The notes beneath the pieces were generated by a model. That model was not told the origin of the DNA. It saw only the letters and a list, made by a program, of their open reading frames with translations, and did not search any database. The position numbers were made by a program, and so were the translations under genes. 64,000 nt of DNA from Microbacterium mitrae (GTDB taxonomy: Bacteria; Actinomycetota; Actinomycetes; Actinomycetales; Microbacteriaceae): contig NZ_VRSW01000001.1 in assembly GCF_008017445.1 (NCBI RefSeq), forward strand, positions 1,240,001 to 1,304,000, read 5' to 3'. Below are positions 51,302 to 60,853 of this stretch, in pieces; positions within the stretch are counted from its first letter, which is position 1, and every line of letters begins with the position of its first letter.

Positions 51302-52183
51302 TTAGTGTCCCTTCACATCGAAGAAGTCACGCAGGCCGTCACCGATCGCGTTGAAGGCGACAACGGTGAGGACAATGCAGATACCGGCGGGGAAGATCAA
51401 CCACCAGGCACCGGAGTAGGTGTAGGTCATGCCGCCGGTGAGCATGGCTCCCCAGTCGGTAGCCGGCGCCTGCAGGCCCATTCCGAGGAAGGAGACGTAG
51501 GCAACAAGCAGAATGGCGTCTGCCACCTGGAAGGTCGCGTTGACCACGATCGTGCCGACGGTGTTCGGAACAATGTGCTTGATGACGGCGCGGGCGTGCG
51601 TTCCGCCCATGGCGCGGATCGCCATCACGTACTCACGCGATTTGAGCGAAATCGACTCGGCACGCACCAAACGCGCCGGCACTAGCCACGAGACCAGGCC
51701 AATCACGAGAATCATCAGGCCAACAGACGGCTGCAGGATCGTGGAGAGAATCAGCAGCAGGAAGGTGGCGGGAATCGCAATTCCGGCGTCAACGACGCGC
51801 ATCATGACGGCATCAACGCCGCCGCCGACATAGCCGGCAATGGCGCCCCACAGCGTGCCGATTCCGGTCGCCAGCACACCGGCCGCGAGCCCGATCAGAA
51901 TCGAGATCTGACCGCCCTGCATGAGCCGACCCAGCACGTCGTAGCCGAGGTCATTGGTTCCGAGCGGGTGTCCGGGACTCCCCGGGGGAAGCATCGCGCT
52001 CTTCAGGTCGGTGTGCACCTGATCGGTCTGCCAGAACAGCGGGCCGACGAAGCAGAACAGCAGGAAGAAGACGATGATGGCAACGCCGATCATTGCCAGC
52101 TTGTTGCGGACGAACCGGCGCATGCCGCGACGCCACGGCGTCTGCGCCTTGTCGATCGTCACGGTGGCCTGAGTGGTGGTCAT
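51302..52183 (-). CDS. peptide-type ABC transporter permease (DppC-like)
   Basis: A 293-aa permease with about six helices. The first is KLAMIGVAIIVFFLLFCFVG, the extracytoplasmic loop has HPLGTNDLGYDVLGRLMQGG, and VMAIRAMGGTHARAVIKHIVP is the EAA loop. LGMGLQAPATDWGAML stands near the end as in DppC proteins. The ATG at 52183 overlaps the stop of the preceding permease; the longer frame to 52279 runs inside that gene. Confidence 0.94.
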   Translation of the reverse strand: MTTTQATVTIDKAQTPWRRGMRRFVRNKLAMIGVAIIVFFLLFCFVGPLFWQTDQVHTDLKSAMLPPGSPGHPLGTNDLGYDVLGRLMQGGQISILIGLAAGVLATGIGTLWGAIAGYVGGGVDAVMMRVVDAGIAIPATFLLLILSTILQPSVGLMILVIGLVSWLVPARLVRAESISLKSREYVMAIRAMGGTHARAVIKHIVPNTVGTIVVNATFQVADAILLVAYVSFLGMGLQAPATDWGAMLTGGMTYTYSGAWWLIFPAGICIVLTVVAFNAIGDGLRDFFDVKGH

Positions 52184-53187
52184 GCCAGTTCTCCTCGCGT
52201 GCGGGGGTTCAGCAGCGCCTGCGCGATGTCGGCAAGAAGCGAACCAATCACGGTTGCCAGCGCGATCACGAGGATGCAACCGATGAGAACGGGGTAGTCG
52301 GAGTTCTGCGCGCTGGTCCAGAACAGCAGGCCCATACCCGGATAGTTAAAGAGCGATTCGACCACGATCATGCCGCCGAACATGACGGGCAGGTAGTAGC
52401 CGAGCATGGCGATCACGCTGGTCAGCGAGTTGCGCACGACGTGGCGGCGCACCACCACCGGCATCGGGGTTCCCTTCGCACGAGCGGTGCGAACGTAGTC
52501 TTCGGTCAGATTGTCGATGGTCGACGAGCGCATATAACGCGAGAGCGTCGCAATAATGCCGAGCGCGGCCGTTGCCACCGGCAGCACCAGTTTGGCCGGC
52601 TCGCTCAGCACTTCGGCGACGGTGTCGCCCTGCGGGGCGAGAGCCGGAACCAGTTTGAAGGTTTGCGCGAAGACAATCACCAGCACGAGCCCGAGGAAGA
52701 ATGACGGCGTCGAGTAGATCAAGAAATTGATCGCGGTCAGGATGTAGTCGCCGATCTTGCCGCGACGGGTGGCCTGGTAGATGCCCATCGGAATGGCGAT
52801 GATGAGCGCAACCACCATGGAGATCAGCGCGAGCACCAGGGTCTTGGGCAGGCGCTGGCCGATCGCATCGGAGACCGGGCGATTCAGTTTGAACGAATCG
52901 CCCAGGTCACCGACTGCGAGCTGCCCGAGAAAGTTCAGGTACTGCTGCCATACCGGGAGGTCGTAGCCGTTCGCTTTGTTGAACGCGTCAATTTGCTCCT
53001 GGGAGGCAGACATACCCAGAACGCCCTGTGCCGGGCCTTGAGGCATGGCAAGGTGCAGCAACGCGAAGACGATGAGCGTCACAATCAAAATGACGATCAG
53101 TCCTTGCGGGACTCGCCGTGCGAGGAACAGCCAGAATCTGGCCGCACTCGAGGTCTGTTTCACCGCGCTTCGCGCTGCTGTAACCAT
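52180..53187 (-). CDS. peptide-type ABC transporter permease (DppB-like)
   Basis: A 335-aa permease. The first helix is GLIVILIVTLIVFALLHLA, followed by the extracytoplasmic segment with QEQIDAFNKANGYDLPVWQQ typical of DppB and the EAA loop YVRTARAKGTPMPVVVRRHV near residue 230. It starts 26 bases after the binding-protein gene. It forms the channel with the next gene product. Confidence 0.95.
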   Translation of the reverse strand: MVTAARSAVKQTSSAARFWLFLARRVPQGLIVILIVTLIVFALLHLAMPQGPAQGVLGMSASQEQIDAFNKANGYDLPVWQQYLNFLGQLAVGDLGDSFKLNRPVSDAIGQRLPKTLVLALISMVVALIIAIPMGIYQATRRGKIGDYILTAINFLIYSTPSFFLGLVLVIVFAQTFKLVPALAPQGDTVAEVLSEPAKLVLPVATAALGIIATLSRYMRSSTIDNLTEDYVRTARAKGTPMPVVVRRHVVRNSLTSVIAMLGYYLPVMFGGMIVVESLFNYPGMGLLFWTSAQNSDYPVLIGCILVIALATVIGSLLADIAQALLNPRTRGELA

Positions 53188-53213
53188 GCTTTTATTGCCT
53201 TACTTGCGGGTTA

Positions 53214-55028
53214 TTACTTCGTCCACGACCAACGCTGCGGGTAGAACTCAGCACCCGGGTCTTGCGTTGCAACGTCGAGGCCGTTCTTGATGACCGAGAC
53301 CTGGTAAACCGGGTTCGGCATCCACATCACCGGCAGGTCTTCTGCCAGCAGCTTGGAGTACTCCTGAGCGATCGACGTGTCGGTCGAGACGGTCATCTGG
53401 CTGATGATCTCTTCAGCAGCCGGGTTGTCGTACTGTCCGGCGTTCCACTTCGTTTCCTTAGCGAACACGCGCTCACCCGTCGGGTAAGCCGGGAAGTACC
53501 ACGAGCCAGCCGTACCGAAGAAGACGAGCTCCCAGGTGCAGGAACCCTCACCGGTCTTGCACGTCTGCGCCTCGGTGAGAACCGCGTCCAGCGGGCGGGC
53601 GTCGATCGTCATGGTGACGCCGATCTTGGCCAGCGACGACTGAATTTCAGCCATCATGTTGTCGGTCTCCTGCGAGCCGTTCTGCGTGGTGACGACGATT
53701 TCCATCTTCTTGCCTGCGGCGATACCTTCACCGCACTGGCCGGCACCGGTTCCGGCGTTCGTGCACTCAAGCGTGCCGTCTGCGCCCGCGGTCCAACCGT
53801 TGTCGGCGAAGAGCTTGGCGGCGGTGTCGAGGTCGAACGGGTACGGGTTGTTCTTCTGCTCGTCGGAGATGTAGTCCGAGTCCGGCTCCTGCGGAATCGG
53901 GCCGTAGCCGGGCTTAGCAGCGCCGTGCCACACAACGTCAGAGATGGTCTCCTGGTCAACGGCGTGCTGCAGTGCCTGACGCACGTAGAGCTGCTTGTAG
54001 ACCGGGCCCATCTCCGGGTTTGCGAAGTTGTACGGCATGTAGGTGATCGACCAACCGGCCCACGGCTCAACGCGGTAACCCAGGTCTGCGAACTGCGCCT
54101 CGTTGGTGAGGTCAGCGGCGGTGATGTAGCCGTAGTCGACGTCACCGGCGCGAACCGCGTTGACCTCGGCGTCTGCAGAGGTGAACGGAACGAAGGTCAC
54201 GGTCTTGATCGACGGAACATCGGTGCCGGTGTACTTGTCGTTGGCCGTCAGCACGACCTCGCCGGAGTCAGACCAGCTCTCCACCTTGTAGGGGCCAGCA
54301 ACAACCTGCCACAGCGGGTTGGTTGCGTAGGTCTTCATGTCTTTCGCCTCGGCGAACAGGTAGTCAAAGACTTCGATAGCGGTGGCTTCTTCGCGGTCGA
54401 AGTCGCCGACCTTGCCGTCGTCGCTCGTCTTGTTCCACGCGTGCGCGGGCATGATGTCGATGAGGCTCAGCTGGTTGGCCAGCATGAAGTCAGGGTTGTA
54501 AACGGCGTCGAACGTCAGCGTGAACGTCTTGTCGTCGACCGTCTCAAACTTCGTGATGTTGTCGGGGATGTTGCCTGCGGAGTAACCGCCGGCCTTCTCC
54601 GAGTTGAAGCGCATCAGGTTGTACCAGAACTCGACGTCGCGCGAGGTGACAGGCACGCCATCTGACCAGTCGAGGTCAGCAAGCTTGATCGTCAGCGAGA
54701 GGTTGTCTGCGGAGAACTCGTAGCTCTCAGCTGCCGATGCCTTCTGGTCCAGGCCCATGGTTCCGCTGACGCCGTTGAAGGCAAACAGGCGGGGGTACAT
54801 CGTCGCCTGGATAGCGCCGTTGTGCGTCGCCATGGTGTCCGGGCTTGAGATGGGCAGGATCCAGTTCGGGCCGGTACCTGCGGGGAGTGCGTAGCTAACC
54901 GAGTCCTTCTCGGTTGATCCGTTGCCACCCGCGTTGTCGCTAGACGAGGTGCATCCAGCGAAAACGAGCGTTGCAGCGGCGATCATGCTCAGGGGAGCGA
55001 CGAAACGTCGCATCACTGCCGTGCGCAT
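53214..55028 (-). CDS. peptide-type ABC transporter substrate-binding lipoprotein
   Basis: A 604-aa SBP_bac_5 protein. The signal peptide ends in VFAGC near residue 25, a lipobox. A Gly/Asn/Ser linker follows. Family features are SADNLSLTIKLADLDWSDGV near residue 90 and YVRQALQHAVDQETI near residue 340. It is larger than DppA (about 535 aa), closer to oligopeptide or oligosaccharide binders. The ATG at 55028 has AAGGAGG five bases upstream. The ligand is unknown. Confidence 0.93.
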   Translation of the reverse strand: MRTAVMRRFVAPLSMIAAATLVFAGCTSSSDNAGGNGSTEKDSVSYALPAGTGPNWILPISSPDTMATHNGAIQATMYPRLFAFNGVSGTMGLDQKASAAESYEFSADNLSLTIKLADLDWSDGVPVTSRDVEFWYNLMRFNSEKAGGYSAGNIPDNITKFETVDDKTFTLTFDAVYNPDFMLANQLSLIDIMPAHAWNKTSDDGKVGDFDREEATAIEVFDYLFAEAKDMKTYATNPLWQVVAGPYKVESWSDSGEVVLTANDKYTGTDVPSIKTVTFVPFTSADAEVNAVRAGDVDYGYITAADLTNEAQFADLGYRVEPWAGWSITYMPYNFANPEMGPVYKQLYVRQALQHAVDQETISDVVWHGAAKPGYGPIPQEPDSDYISDEQKNNPYPFDLDTAAKLFADNGWTAGADGTLECTNAGTGAGQCGEGIAAGKKMEIVVTTQNGSQETDNMMAEIQSSLAKIGVTMTIDARPLDAVLTEAQTCKTGEGSCTWELVFFGTAGSWYFPAYPTGERVFAKETKWNAGQYDNPAAEEIISQMTVSTDTSIAQEYSKLLAEDLPVMWMPNPVYQVSVIKNGLDVATQDPGAEFYPQRWSWTK

Positions 55029-55182
55029 CAAACCTCCTTGTTTAGTGCGATCGAGTGGTTAGTAAAATTCTCGATGCACTTTTCATCATGCACGAAGTAA
55101 GTTGCAGGAAACAGTCGTAGATGTTTCGTTTCTGTAACTAACTTTCTTGATTATTGGAGCAAGTAACGCACTCAAGGGCATA

Positions 55183-55224
55183 GACAACACCCCTGTCGCG
55201 CGAGTGCGCAGCAGGGGCGTTGTC
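55183..55224. terminator. hairpin after the M81 gene
   Basis: GACAACACCCCTG (55183-55195) pairs with CAGGGGCGTTGTC (55212-55224), one mismatch in 13. It lies in the 260-base gap between the M81 gene and the transporter operon; the rest holds the transporter promoter region and no gene. Confidence 0.6.
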
Positions 55225-55288
55225 AATCGACCGAAGTATGTGTGGAATCAGTCGAGCTTGGTACCCACCGGGCAGTGGGGCGAAGACC

Positions 55289-56776
55289 TTAGGCCTGCGA
55301 GCCGAAGATCTCCGCCGACAGGTCAGGCGTGTGATCGAATGAGTCGAATGGGAACATGGGCCGCTGAATGCGGTGATGGCCAAGGCGCTCCAGGTCTTGG
55401 TCAACGCCGCCGGGCGTGAGAGCAAGCGTCCAGCCTCGCTGCGCGTCGTACAGCGTCGGCTCCAGGTAGCCGATCTTGGTCACCACGATTTGCGCCGTAA
55501 ACGGGTCAAGCCCGATCGAGGTGAAGTCTTCGATCGCGTGATATGCCTTGCGGAACTCCGTGACAATCGCGTGAATGCCGCCAACGCGGATCACCGCGAT
55601 ACCGCCGGCATCTGGGTCGCCTTCGGTGAGCGAGACCAGCTCGCCCGTGATTGTGACGGGGCCGTGCGGGCCGCTGTCAACGCGCGCACCAGCCTCGACC
55701 GTGACGGTAGAGCCCACCTGCTGCGTGCGCAGAAAGTCGAGCGCCCCCTTGTCAAAGATCGAGCCGACCAGCACGGTGGGCGAATCGTCGGCCGTGAGCT
55801 CTGGCTTCTGCAGCAGCTGCGCGAGGGTCCACGTCACGTCCCCCGTTCCACCCGCGCCCGGGTTATCCCCCGAGTCACTGATGAAATACGGGATGGTCGG
55901 TGAGGCAAGACCGGCGGCGACGCCCTCATCCAGCGTTCCGGGAGGGCCCACAAACTCGAACTCGTCGCGTACCCGCCAGAACTCAGCCGCCAACTCTTCC
56001 GCAGCCGATGCAATGGCCGCATCATCGGTTCCGGTGACCACCACGACGCCGTGACAGCGCGGCTCATCGGCCCACGCGTATCCGATCCAGATCGCGGCGT
56101 CCACAATGCCGTCACGGGTCTCGATCTCATCAATGCGCGCGTACAGGCTCTTAGCCGGCTCAACGCGGGTGGAGGTCTTCTCCCCGGGCAGCAGAATCGG
56201 CACCGGCACGTAGGCGCGGCGCGGAACCACGCCACTGGTGAGCGCGTCAAGCAGATTCTTGATGGCGCGGTCGCGCGTCTCGGCCGTGTCTTCGTGGGGT
56301 GCAAGGCGGTAGCACGTGATGATGTCGGCCTGCTCGATGAGCGGGCGCGAGACGTTGCCGTGCAGATCCATCGATGCGGAGACGACGACATCGTTGCCGA
56401 TGACGTCGCGGATCGCGCTGATGAGGTCACCCTCGGCGTCATCGAGACCGACGACGCTCATGGCACCGTGAATGTCGAAGAACAGCCCGTCGATGCCGTC
56501 GCCCGCGACGAGTTCGCGCAGGCCGTCGAGAATGCGCGTCTTGACGTCGTCGTAGACCTCGCGCAATACGGCGCCGCCGGGGATGGAGCGGGCGTAGTAG
56601 ACCGGCAACCACTCCGCCGCGTCTCGAGCCGAACCTTCGCGCAGCGAGGTGTAGCGATTGATGAGCTCTTCGCCCTCGAAGCGCTGGAAATCACGGGCGC
56701 CAGCGCGGTGCGGGGAGAACGTGGAAGATTCGATGGCCATTCCGGCGATCGCGATGCGGGGCTTCGTTGTCGTCAC
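55289..56776 (-). CDS. M81 family metallopeptidase (MlrC-like)
   Basis: A 495-aa protein of the M81 (MlrC) family. The N-terminal domain has RIAIAGMAIESSTFSPHRAG, LFFDIHGAMSVVGLDDAEGD and VSASMDLHGNVS with probable metal ligands. The C-terminal domain has SDSGDNPGAGGTGDVTW and GGIHAIVTEFRKAYH, both typical. MlrC of sphingomonads cleaves linearised microcystin; most relatives have unknown substrates. The GTG at 56776 gives the family's usual N-terminus, but its ribosome site is weak; the frame is open to an ATG at 56815. It lies between a ROK regulator and the transporter, all on one strand. Confidence 0.9.
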   Translation of the reverse strand: MTTTKPRIAIAGMAIESSTFSPHRAGARDFQRFEGEELINRYTSLREGSARDAAEWLPVYYARSIPGGAVLREVYDDVKTRILDGLRELVAGDGIDGLFFDIHGAMSVVGLDDAEGDLISAIRDVIGNDVVVSASMDLHGNVSRPLIEQADIITCYRLAPHEDTAETRDRAIKNLLDALTSGVVPRRAYVPVPILLPGEKTSTRVEPAKSLYARIDEIETRDGIVDAAIWIGYAWADEPRCHGVVVVTGTDDAAIASAAEELAAEFWRVRDEFEFVGPPGTLDEGVAAGLASPTIPYFISDSGDNPGAGGTGDVTWTLAQLLQKPELTADDSPTVLVGSIFDKGALDFLRTQQVGSTVTVEAGARVDSGPHGPVTITGELVSLTEGDPDAGGIAVIRVGGIHAIVTEFRKAYHAIEDFTSIGLDPFTAQIVVTKIGYLEPTLYDAQRGWTLALTPGGVDQDLERLGHHRIQRPMFPFDSFDHTPDLSAEIFGSQA

Positions 56777-56837
56777 ACCTTGAGCATAGGCGCGAAAAGC
56801 CACTTCCTCCAACATTCGGAGGTTTTTCTTTGACTTA

Positions 56838-58025
56838 CTACAAAATCGAAGAAACTGCGTCTTCGCCTCGGATCACCTGGTCGATACGGTTGGGTGCCAG
56901 CAGTTGGCGAAGCAGCGCCCAACCAACCCCGCGAGCGCCGGCAAGCGGGCCGGCGGCAGAGACACTGATTTCGAGCTGATCGGTCGACATCGGCAGACAC
57001 AGTGTGTAGATCGCCTGGCGAACTCCGGCGATAAACGACTCGGCGGTCGACAGGCGCCCACCCATCGCCAGCACCTGCGGATTGAAGAAGTTGATGATGG
57101 TGGCCAACACTTCGCCGACGCGCTGGCCTGCTTCGCGAAGCAGCCCCGTCGCGCGCGGGTGCGCGTTATCGGCCAGTGCAAGCACATCGTCGAGAGTCTC
57201 CACCTCGACGCCGCTTTCACGCAGCGCGTCGACAATCGCGGTTCCGGAGGCGACAACATCCAGGCAGCCGGCGCGCCCGCATGAGCAGATCACCGGCGGT
57301 GCACCCGCAATGGCCACGTGGCTAATGTCTCCGGCGACGCCGCGAAAACCGCGGTGAAGGTGGCCGCCGGCAACAATGCCGCAACCGATGCCACTGCCGG
57401 CTTTCACAAACACGAGGTCGCGAACGCTTGGTCCGCGCTCCATGCACTCACCGACAGCCATCGCGTTGGCGTCGTTTTCGACGACGGTTGGCACACCAGA
57501 GACTTCGCTCAGCAAGTGCGAAACCACCACGCCGTTCCATCCGGGCATGCGCATCGGGGCCATCAGGCGTCCGTCGCGAGAGTCAACCGGGCCGGGCACG
57601 CTCATCGCGACACCCTCAATGCGCACCGCCGGCTGCATGGTTGCGGCCAGCTCTTGCGCGATGCCCCATGTGTCAGAAATCACGGCGCGAGGGCCGGCGA
57701 GCAGGCTCATCGGGCGATTGGCCTCGGCCACAATCTCGCCGCGGCGGTTCATCAGCACGACGACGACATGATTTTCGCCCAGGTCTGCCGCTGCGACCAC
57801 GGTGTCCGTATCCTTGACGGCAAGCACGCGTGGGCGTCGGCCACCTTTGGAGGGGCCAATGCCTGCCTCTTCGACATATCCATGCGCCATCAGTTCATCG
57901 ACGCGCATGGTGACGGTGGAGGCTGACAGGCCAGTCAACCGTGCCAAATCGGCACGTGATGAGGCGTGGCCGGACTGCACGAGACGAAAAAGCTCCCCCG
58001 CGCTGGCGTTTGACGAAACAGTCAT
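56838..58025 (-). CDS. ROK family transcriptional regulator
   Basis: A 395-aa NagC/XylR-type repressor. The N-terminal HTH has SSRADLARLTGLSASTVTMRVDEL. The ROK domain has AADLGENHVVVVLMNRRGEI, VVENDANAMAVGE, RGVAGDISHVAI and the zinc cluster CSCGRAGCLD. It likely senses a sugar or sugar phosphate and controls the downstream M81-transporter-CutC-kinase genes. The ATG at 58025 follows a strong GGGGGAG. The longer frame to 58142 has no signal. Confidence 0.9.
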   Translation of the reverse strand: MTVSSNASAGELFRLVQSGHASSRADLARLTGLSASTVTMRVDELMAHGYVEEAGIGPSKGGRRPRVLAVKDTDTVVAAADLGENHVVVVLMNRRGEIVAEANRPMSLLAGPRAVISDTWGIAQELAATMQPAVRIEGVAMSVPGPVDSRDGRLMAPMRMPGWNGVVVSHLLSEVSGVPTVVENDANAMAVGECMERGPSVRDLVFVKAGSGIGCGIVAGGHLHRGFRGVAGDISHVAIAGAPPVICSCGRAGCLDVVASGTAIVDALRESGVEVETLDDVLALADNAHPRATGLLREAGQRVGEVLATIINFFNPQVLAMGGRLSTAESFIAGVRQAIYTLCLPMSTDQLEISVSAAGPLAGARGVGWALLRQLLAPNRIDQVIRGEDAVSSIL

Positions 58026-58134
58026 GCCTCCCCCTTTCTTCGGCTTCGTACCAACATAGTGGCATTTCGAAAGAACTGGAGGCGCGCGGCCTGATCTCGT
58101 CGACGATTTCCCCGGTCTTTGCCGACGGGATTTA

Positions 58135-58157
58135 CTTAGCAAGACTAATGAGCTAAG
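58135..58157. promoter_or_regulatory. MarR-type operator/promoter region
   Basis: CTTAGC (58135) and GCTAAG (58152) form a perfect inverted repeat with an 11-base spacer, followed by another GCTAA. It lies 12 bases before marR, where an autoregulatory site is usual. TAACTA, five bases before the start codon, may be the -10 box. Confidence 0.55.
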
Positions 58158-58169
58158 CTAACTATTCTG

Positions 58170-58616
58170 ATGACGAATGCTGCGACCGCTCCAATCCCCG
58201 AGAATGCGACGCCTGCGGCTCGAATCCGCATGGCAACGTTTCGTCTCGCCCGCCGCCTGCGCGCCCACCGCGCGATCGACTCCATGAGTGATGCACAGTT
58301 CAATGTGCTCGCCGTGTTGAGCATGTATGGCGATCACACACTGAGCGAGCTCGCCGAACGCGACCGCATCTCTGCCCCCTCCATGAACCGCACGGTCAAC
58401 GGCCTCGAAGAGTCTGGCTGGGTGACGCGCACCGTCGATGAGGCCGACCGTCGCAAGGTCAACATCTCCCTCACCGAGGCCGGCCGCGCCGTTGTCACCG
58501 ACACGGTCCGCAAGCGCGACGCCTGGCTCGATGACGGCTTCAACGAACTCACCGAAGAGGAGCGCGACATTCTGCTGCACGCCGCCCCCATCATGAGAAA
58601 GCTTGCCGACCGATGA
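58170..58616 (+). CDS. MarR family transcriptional regulator
   Basis: A 148-aa regulator. The winged helix has HTLSELAERDRISAPSMNRT and the wing VTRTVDEADRRKVNISLTEAG, the canonical MarR text. Terminal helices form the dimer part. Its stop overlaps the start of the MFS gene (ATGA), so both are co-translated and the regulator likely controls this exporter. Confidence 0.93.
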   Translation: MTNAATAPIPENATPAARIRMATFRLARRLRAHRAIDSMSDAQFNVLAVLSMYGDHTLSELAERDRISAPSMNRTVNGLEESGWVTRTVDEADRRKVNISLTEAGRAVVTDTVRKRDAWLDDGFNELTEEERDILLHAAPIMRKLADR

Positions 58617-59947
58617 GCGCGATGTTCCGTTCGTTTTCGTCGTTCAACTACCGGGTGTGGTTTATCGGCGCCCTCGTCTCGAACGTTGGCGCGTGGATGC
58701 AGGCGACCGCGATCAGCTGGGTTGTGTTGACCGAGCTGACCGATAACGACGCCACCGCAATGGGTATCACCATGGCGCTGCAGTTTGGCCCGCCGTTGCT
58801 GTTGGTGAGCATCACCGGGTGGGTGGCCGACCGCTTCAACCGCCGCAACCTGCTCATCCTCACGCAGTCACTGCTCGCGCTACTGGGCGCCTCGATGGGT
58901 GTGCTGCTGATTTTTGACCTCGCGACGTTGCCGATGATGTTCGGCTTCGCGCTGGTGACCGGAACCGTTGCCGCCTTTGATAACCCGGCTCGCCAAGCGT
59001 TCGTCTCCGATCTCGTATCTCGTGAGAACGCCTCCAACGCGGTGGCGTTGAACGCCGCCTCCTTTAACGCTGCCCGCATGCTCGGCCCCGCCGCTGCCGG
59101 CATCGTCGTGGTTGCCGTCGGTAACGGATTGGTCTTCTTGATCAACGCCACAACCTTCATGGCCATGATCATTGCGCTGCTGCTGATTCGCATGGACGAC
59201 CTGGTTCCGCGCGTGAAGAACGCCGGCGGCGGCCGCCTGGCCGACGGCTTCCGCTATGTCGCCGGTCGAAGCGACCTCGTCGTCACCTTCGCGATGGTGT
59301 TCTTGATCGGCGCCTTCGGCATGAACTTTCCGATCTACGCCTCGACCATGGCGCTCGAGTTCGGCAAAGAGGCAGACGGCTTCGGCCTGCTGAGCTCCAT
59401 TCTGGCGATCGGCTCACTCGCCGGCGCGCTCCTCGCCGCGCGCCGCGACCGCGCGCGCATCCGCGTGGTCATTATTGGCGCCGGCTTCTTTGCCCTCGCC
59501 ATGGCGTTGTCTGCCGTCATGCCCGGCTACTGGAGCTATGCGATCTCGTTGACCGCAGTGGGCTTCTGCGTGGTGACCATCATGACCACGGCGAACGGCT
59601 ACGTGCAGACCACTACCGACCCGGCGTTGCGTGGCCGCGTGCTCGCGCTCTACATGGCCGTGATCATGGGCGGAACCCCGATTGGCGCGCCGATCGTTGG
59701 CTGGGTTGCCGACCAGTTTGGCCCCCGCGCCGCCATTAACGTTGGCGCCGGCGCTGGCCTCCTCGCCTTCGGAATCGGCCTCACCTGGCTCATCATGTCT
59801 GGCCGTTTGCACCGCGATGAAGAGCGGCGCTTCCGCCTCACGATCGACCAGACGCGCCCGATCTCGGTCATCGCCCCCGCCGAGTTCAGCGATGAGGTGG
59901 CCGCAACCACCCCCATCCGCCTCGACCGCAAAGGTTCCGAGCTCTAG
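58613..59947 (+). CDS. MFS transporter (MFS_3/enterobactin-exporter-like)
   Basis: A 444-aa, 12-helix transporter of the MFS_3 group. It starts FRSFSSFNYRVWFIGALVSN, has GWVADRFNRRNLLI between helices 2 and 3 and FDNPARQAFVSDLVSRENASNAVALN, the typical text of this group, in which EntS-like siderophore and drug exporters lie. Paired with a MarR regulator, drug or metabolite export is most likely. The end is convergent with the SGNH gene, only 12 bases apart. Confidence 0.93.
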   Translation: MSAMFRSFSSFNYRVWFIGALVSNVGAWMQATAISWVVLTELTDNDATAMGITMALQFGPPLLLVSITGWVADRFNRRNLLILTQSLLALLGASMGVLLIFDLATLPMMFGFALVTGTVAAFDNPARQAFVSDLVSRENASNAVALNAASFNAARMLGPAAAGIVVVAVGNGLVFLINATTFMAMIIALLLIRMDDLVPRVKNAGGGRLADGFRYVAGRSDLVVTFAMVFLIGAFGMNFPIYASTMALEFGKEADGFGLLSSILAIGSLAGALLAARRDRARIRVVIIGAGFFALAMALSAVMPGYWSYAISLTAVGFCVVTIMTTANGYVQTTTDPALRGRVLALYMAVIMGGTPIGAPIVGWVADQFGPRAAINVGAGAGLLAFGIGLTWLIMSGRLHRDEERRFRLTIDQTRPISVIAPAEFSDEVAATTPIRLDRKGSEL

Positions 59948-59959
59948 CGCAACCCGGCC

Positions 59960-60784
59960 CTACTCAGACGTAACCTGGGCTGGATCTGGGTCAATGGTTC
60001 CGTCGGGAAAGACGCAGTCCGACTCGGCAAAGCCGTCGGCAACGAGGCGCTCCTCGATGATCTTTCCGAAGATCGCGTAGCCAGATTCGTTCAGGTGCAG
60101 GGCGTCGCTCTGAAACTTGGTGCTGTCGGGTTTGCCGTCGGCGCCCAGCAGTGCCGCATTGGTCTCGATGTAGCGCAAGGTGCCGTCGGTGGTGGCGGCC
60201 TGCGCGATCGCGGCGTTGACCTTGTCGATTCCGGGCGCATTGCCTGCACGCGATGGCGCGGTATTGATCGACACAAAGTAGATGACCGTGTCTGGCAGCA
60301 GCTTCTCGGTGGTGGCCACGTACTCCTTGACCATCTCGATCACCCGGTCGGCATTGCCGTTGCCTGCAACGGCAAGATCGTTTGCCCCGGCAAACATCAC
60401 AATGGCGTCGGGGTCAAACTTTGTCACGATCGGCTCAAGGTACAGCAGCTGATCACGCATGGTTGTCGCACCGACACCGATATTGACGGTGTTCATGGGG
60501 GCCAAGTCTCCCGCCGAGCTCGCCCACTCTTGCATGGTGGAACTACCCGAAATCAGTACCCTCGGCAGTGGTTCCGGCGTACAGACGGGCCGCTCCGGCA
60601 GCGCAAAATACATGCCACGAGGCGTGGTTTCACCCAGGTGATCGACGGCGTAAGCGACGCCGTATCCCGCGACTGCCGACAGTGCGGTTGCCAGAATCAC
60701 GGCCACCCAGCGCACCACAATCCGACGCCGGGCGCGACGACGAGTCGCGTGGCGGCGAGGCGCATGGAGTGCCGATGTCGACAT
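59960..60784 (-). CDS. SGNH/GDSL-family hydrolase, membrane-anchored
   Basis: A 274-aa protein. A very Arg-rich N-terminus (RRHATRRRARRRIVVRW) leads to one helix (AVILATALSAVAGYGVAYAV), so the rest is outside the cell. Block I is LISGSSTMQEW (Ser in GSS, not the usual GDS), block III FAGANDL, and block V has DALHLNESGY with the catalytic Asp and His. It likely deacylates an extracellular or cell-wall substrate. No operon partner is evident. Confidence 0.85.
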   Translation of the reverse strand: MSTSALHAPRRHATRRRARRRIVVRWVAVILATALSAVAGYGVAYAVDHLGETTPRGMYFALPERPVCTPEPLPRVLISGSSTMQEWASSAGDLAPMNTVNIGVGATTMRDQLLYLEPIVTKFDPDAIVMFAGANDLAVAGNGNADRVIEMVKEYVATTEKLLPDTVIYFVSINTAPSRAGNAPGIDKVNAAIAQAATTDGTLRYIETNAALLGADGKPDSTKFQSDALHLNESGYAIFGKIIEERLVADGFAESDCVFPDGTIDPDPAQVTSE

Positions 60785-60853
60785 GGTTCCATGACAACAC
60801 GAAAAGCGTTACATTCCCGGCGACAACCCGCGAATGTTCCGGGATTCTGGGCG

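Noticed and set aside
55061-55142. GGTTAGTAAAA and TGTAACTAACTT as a possible ROK operator pair before the second transporter operon
   Set aside because: The arms are 70 bases apart and I could not find a consistent version before the M81 gene or the regulator.
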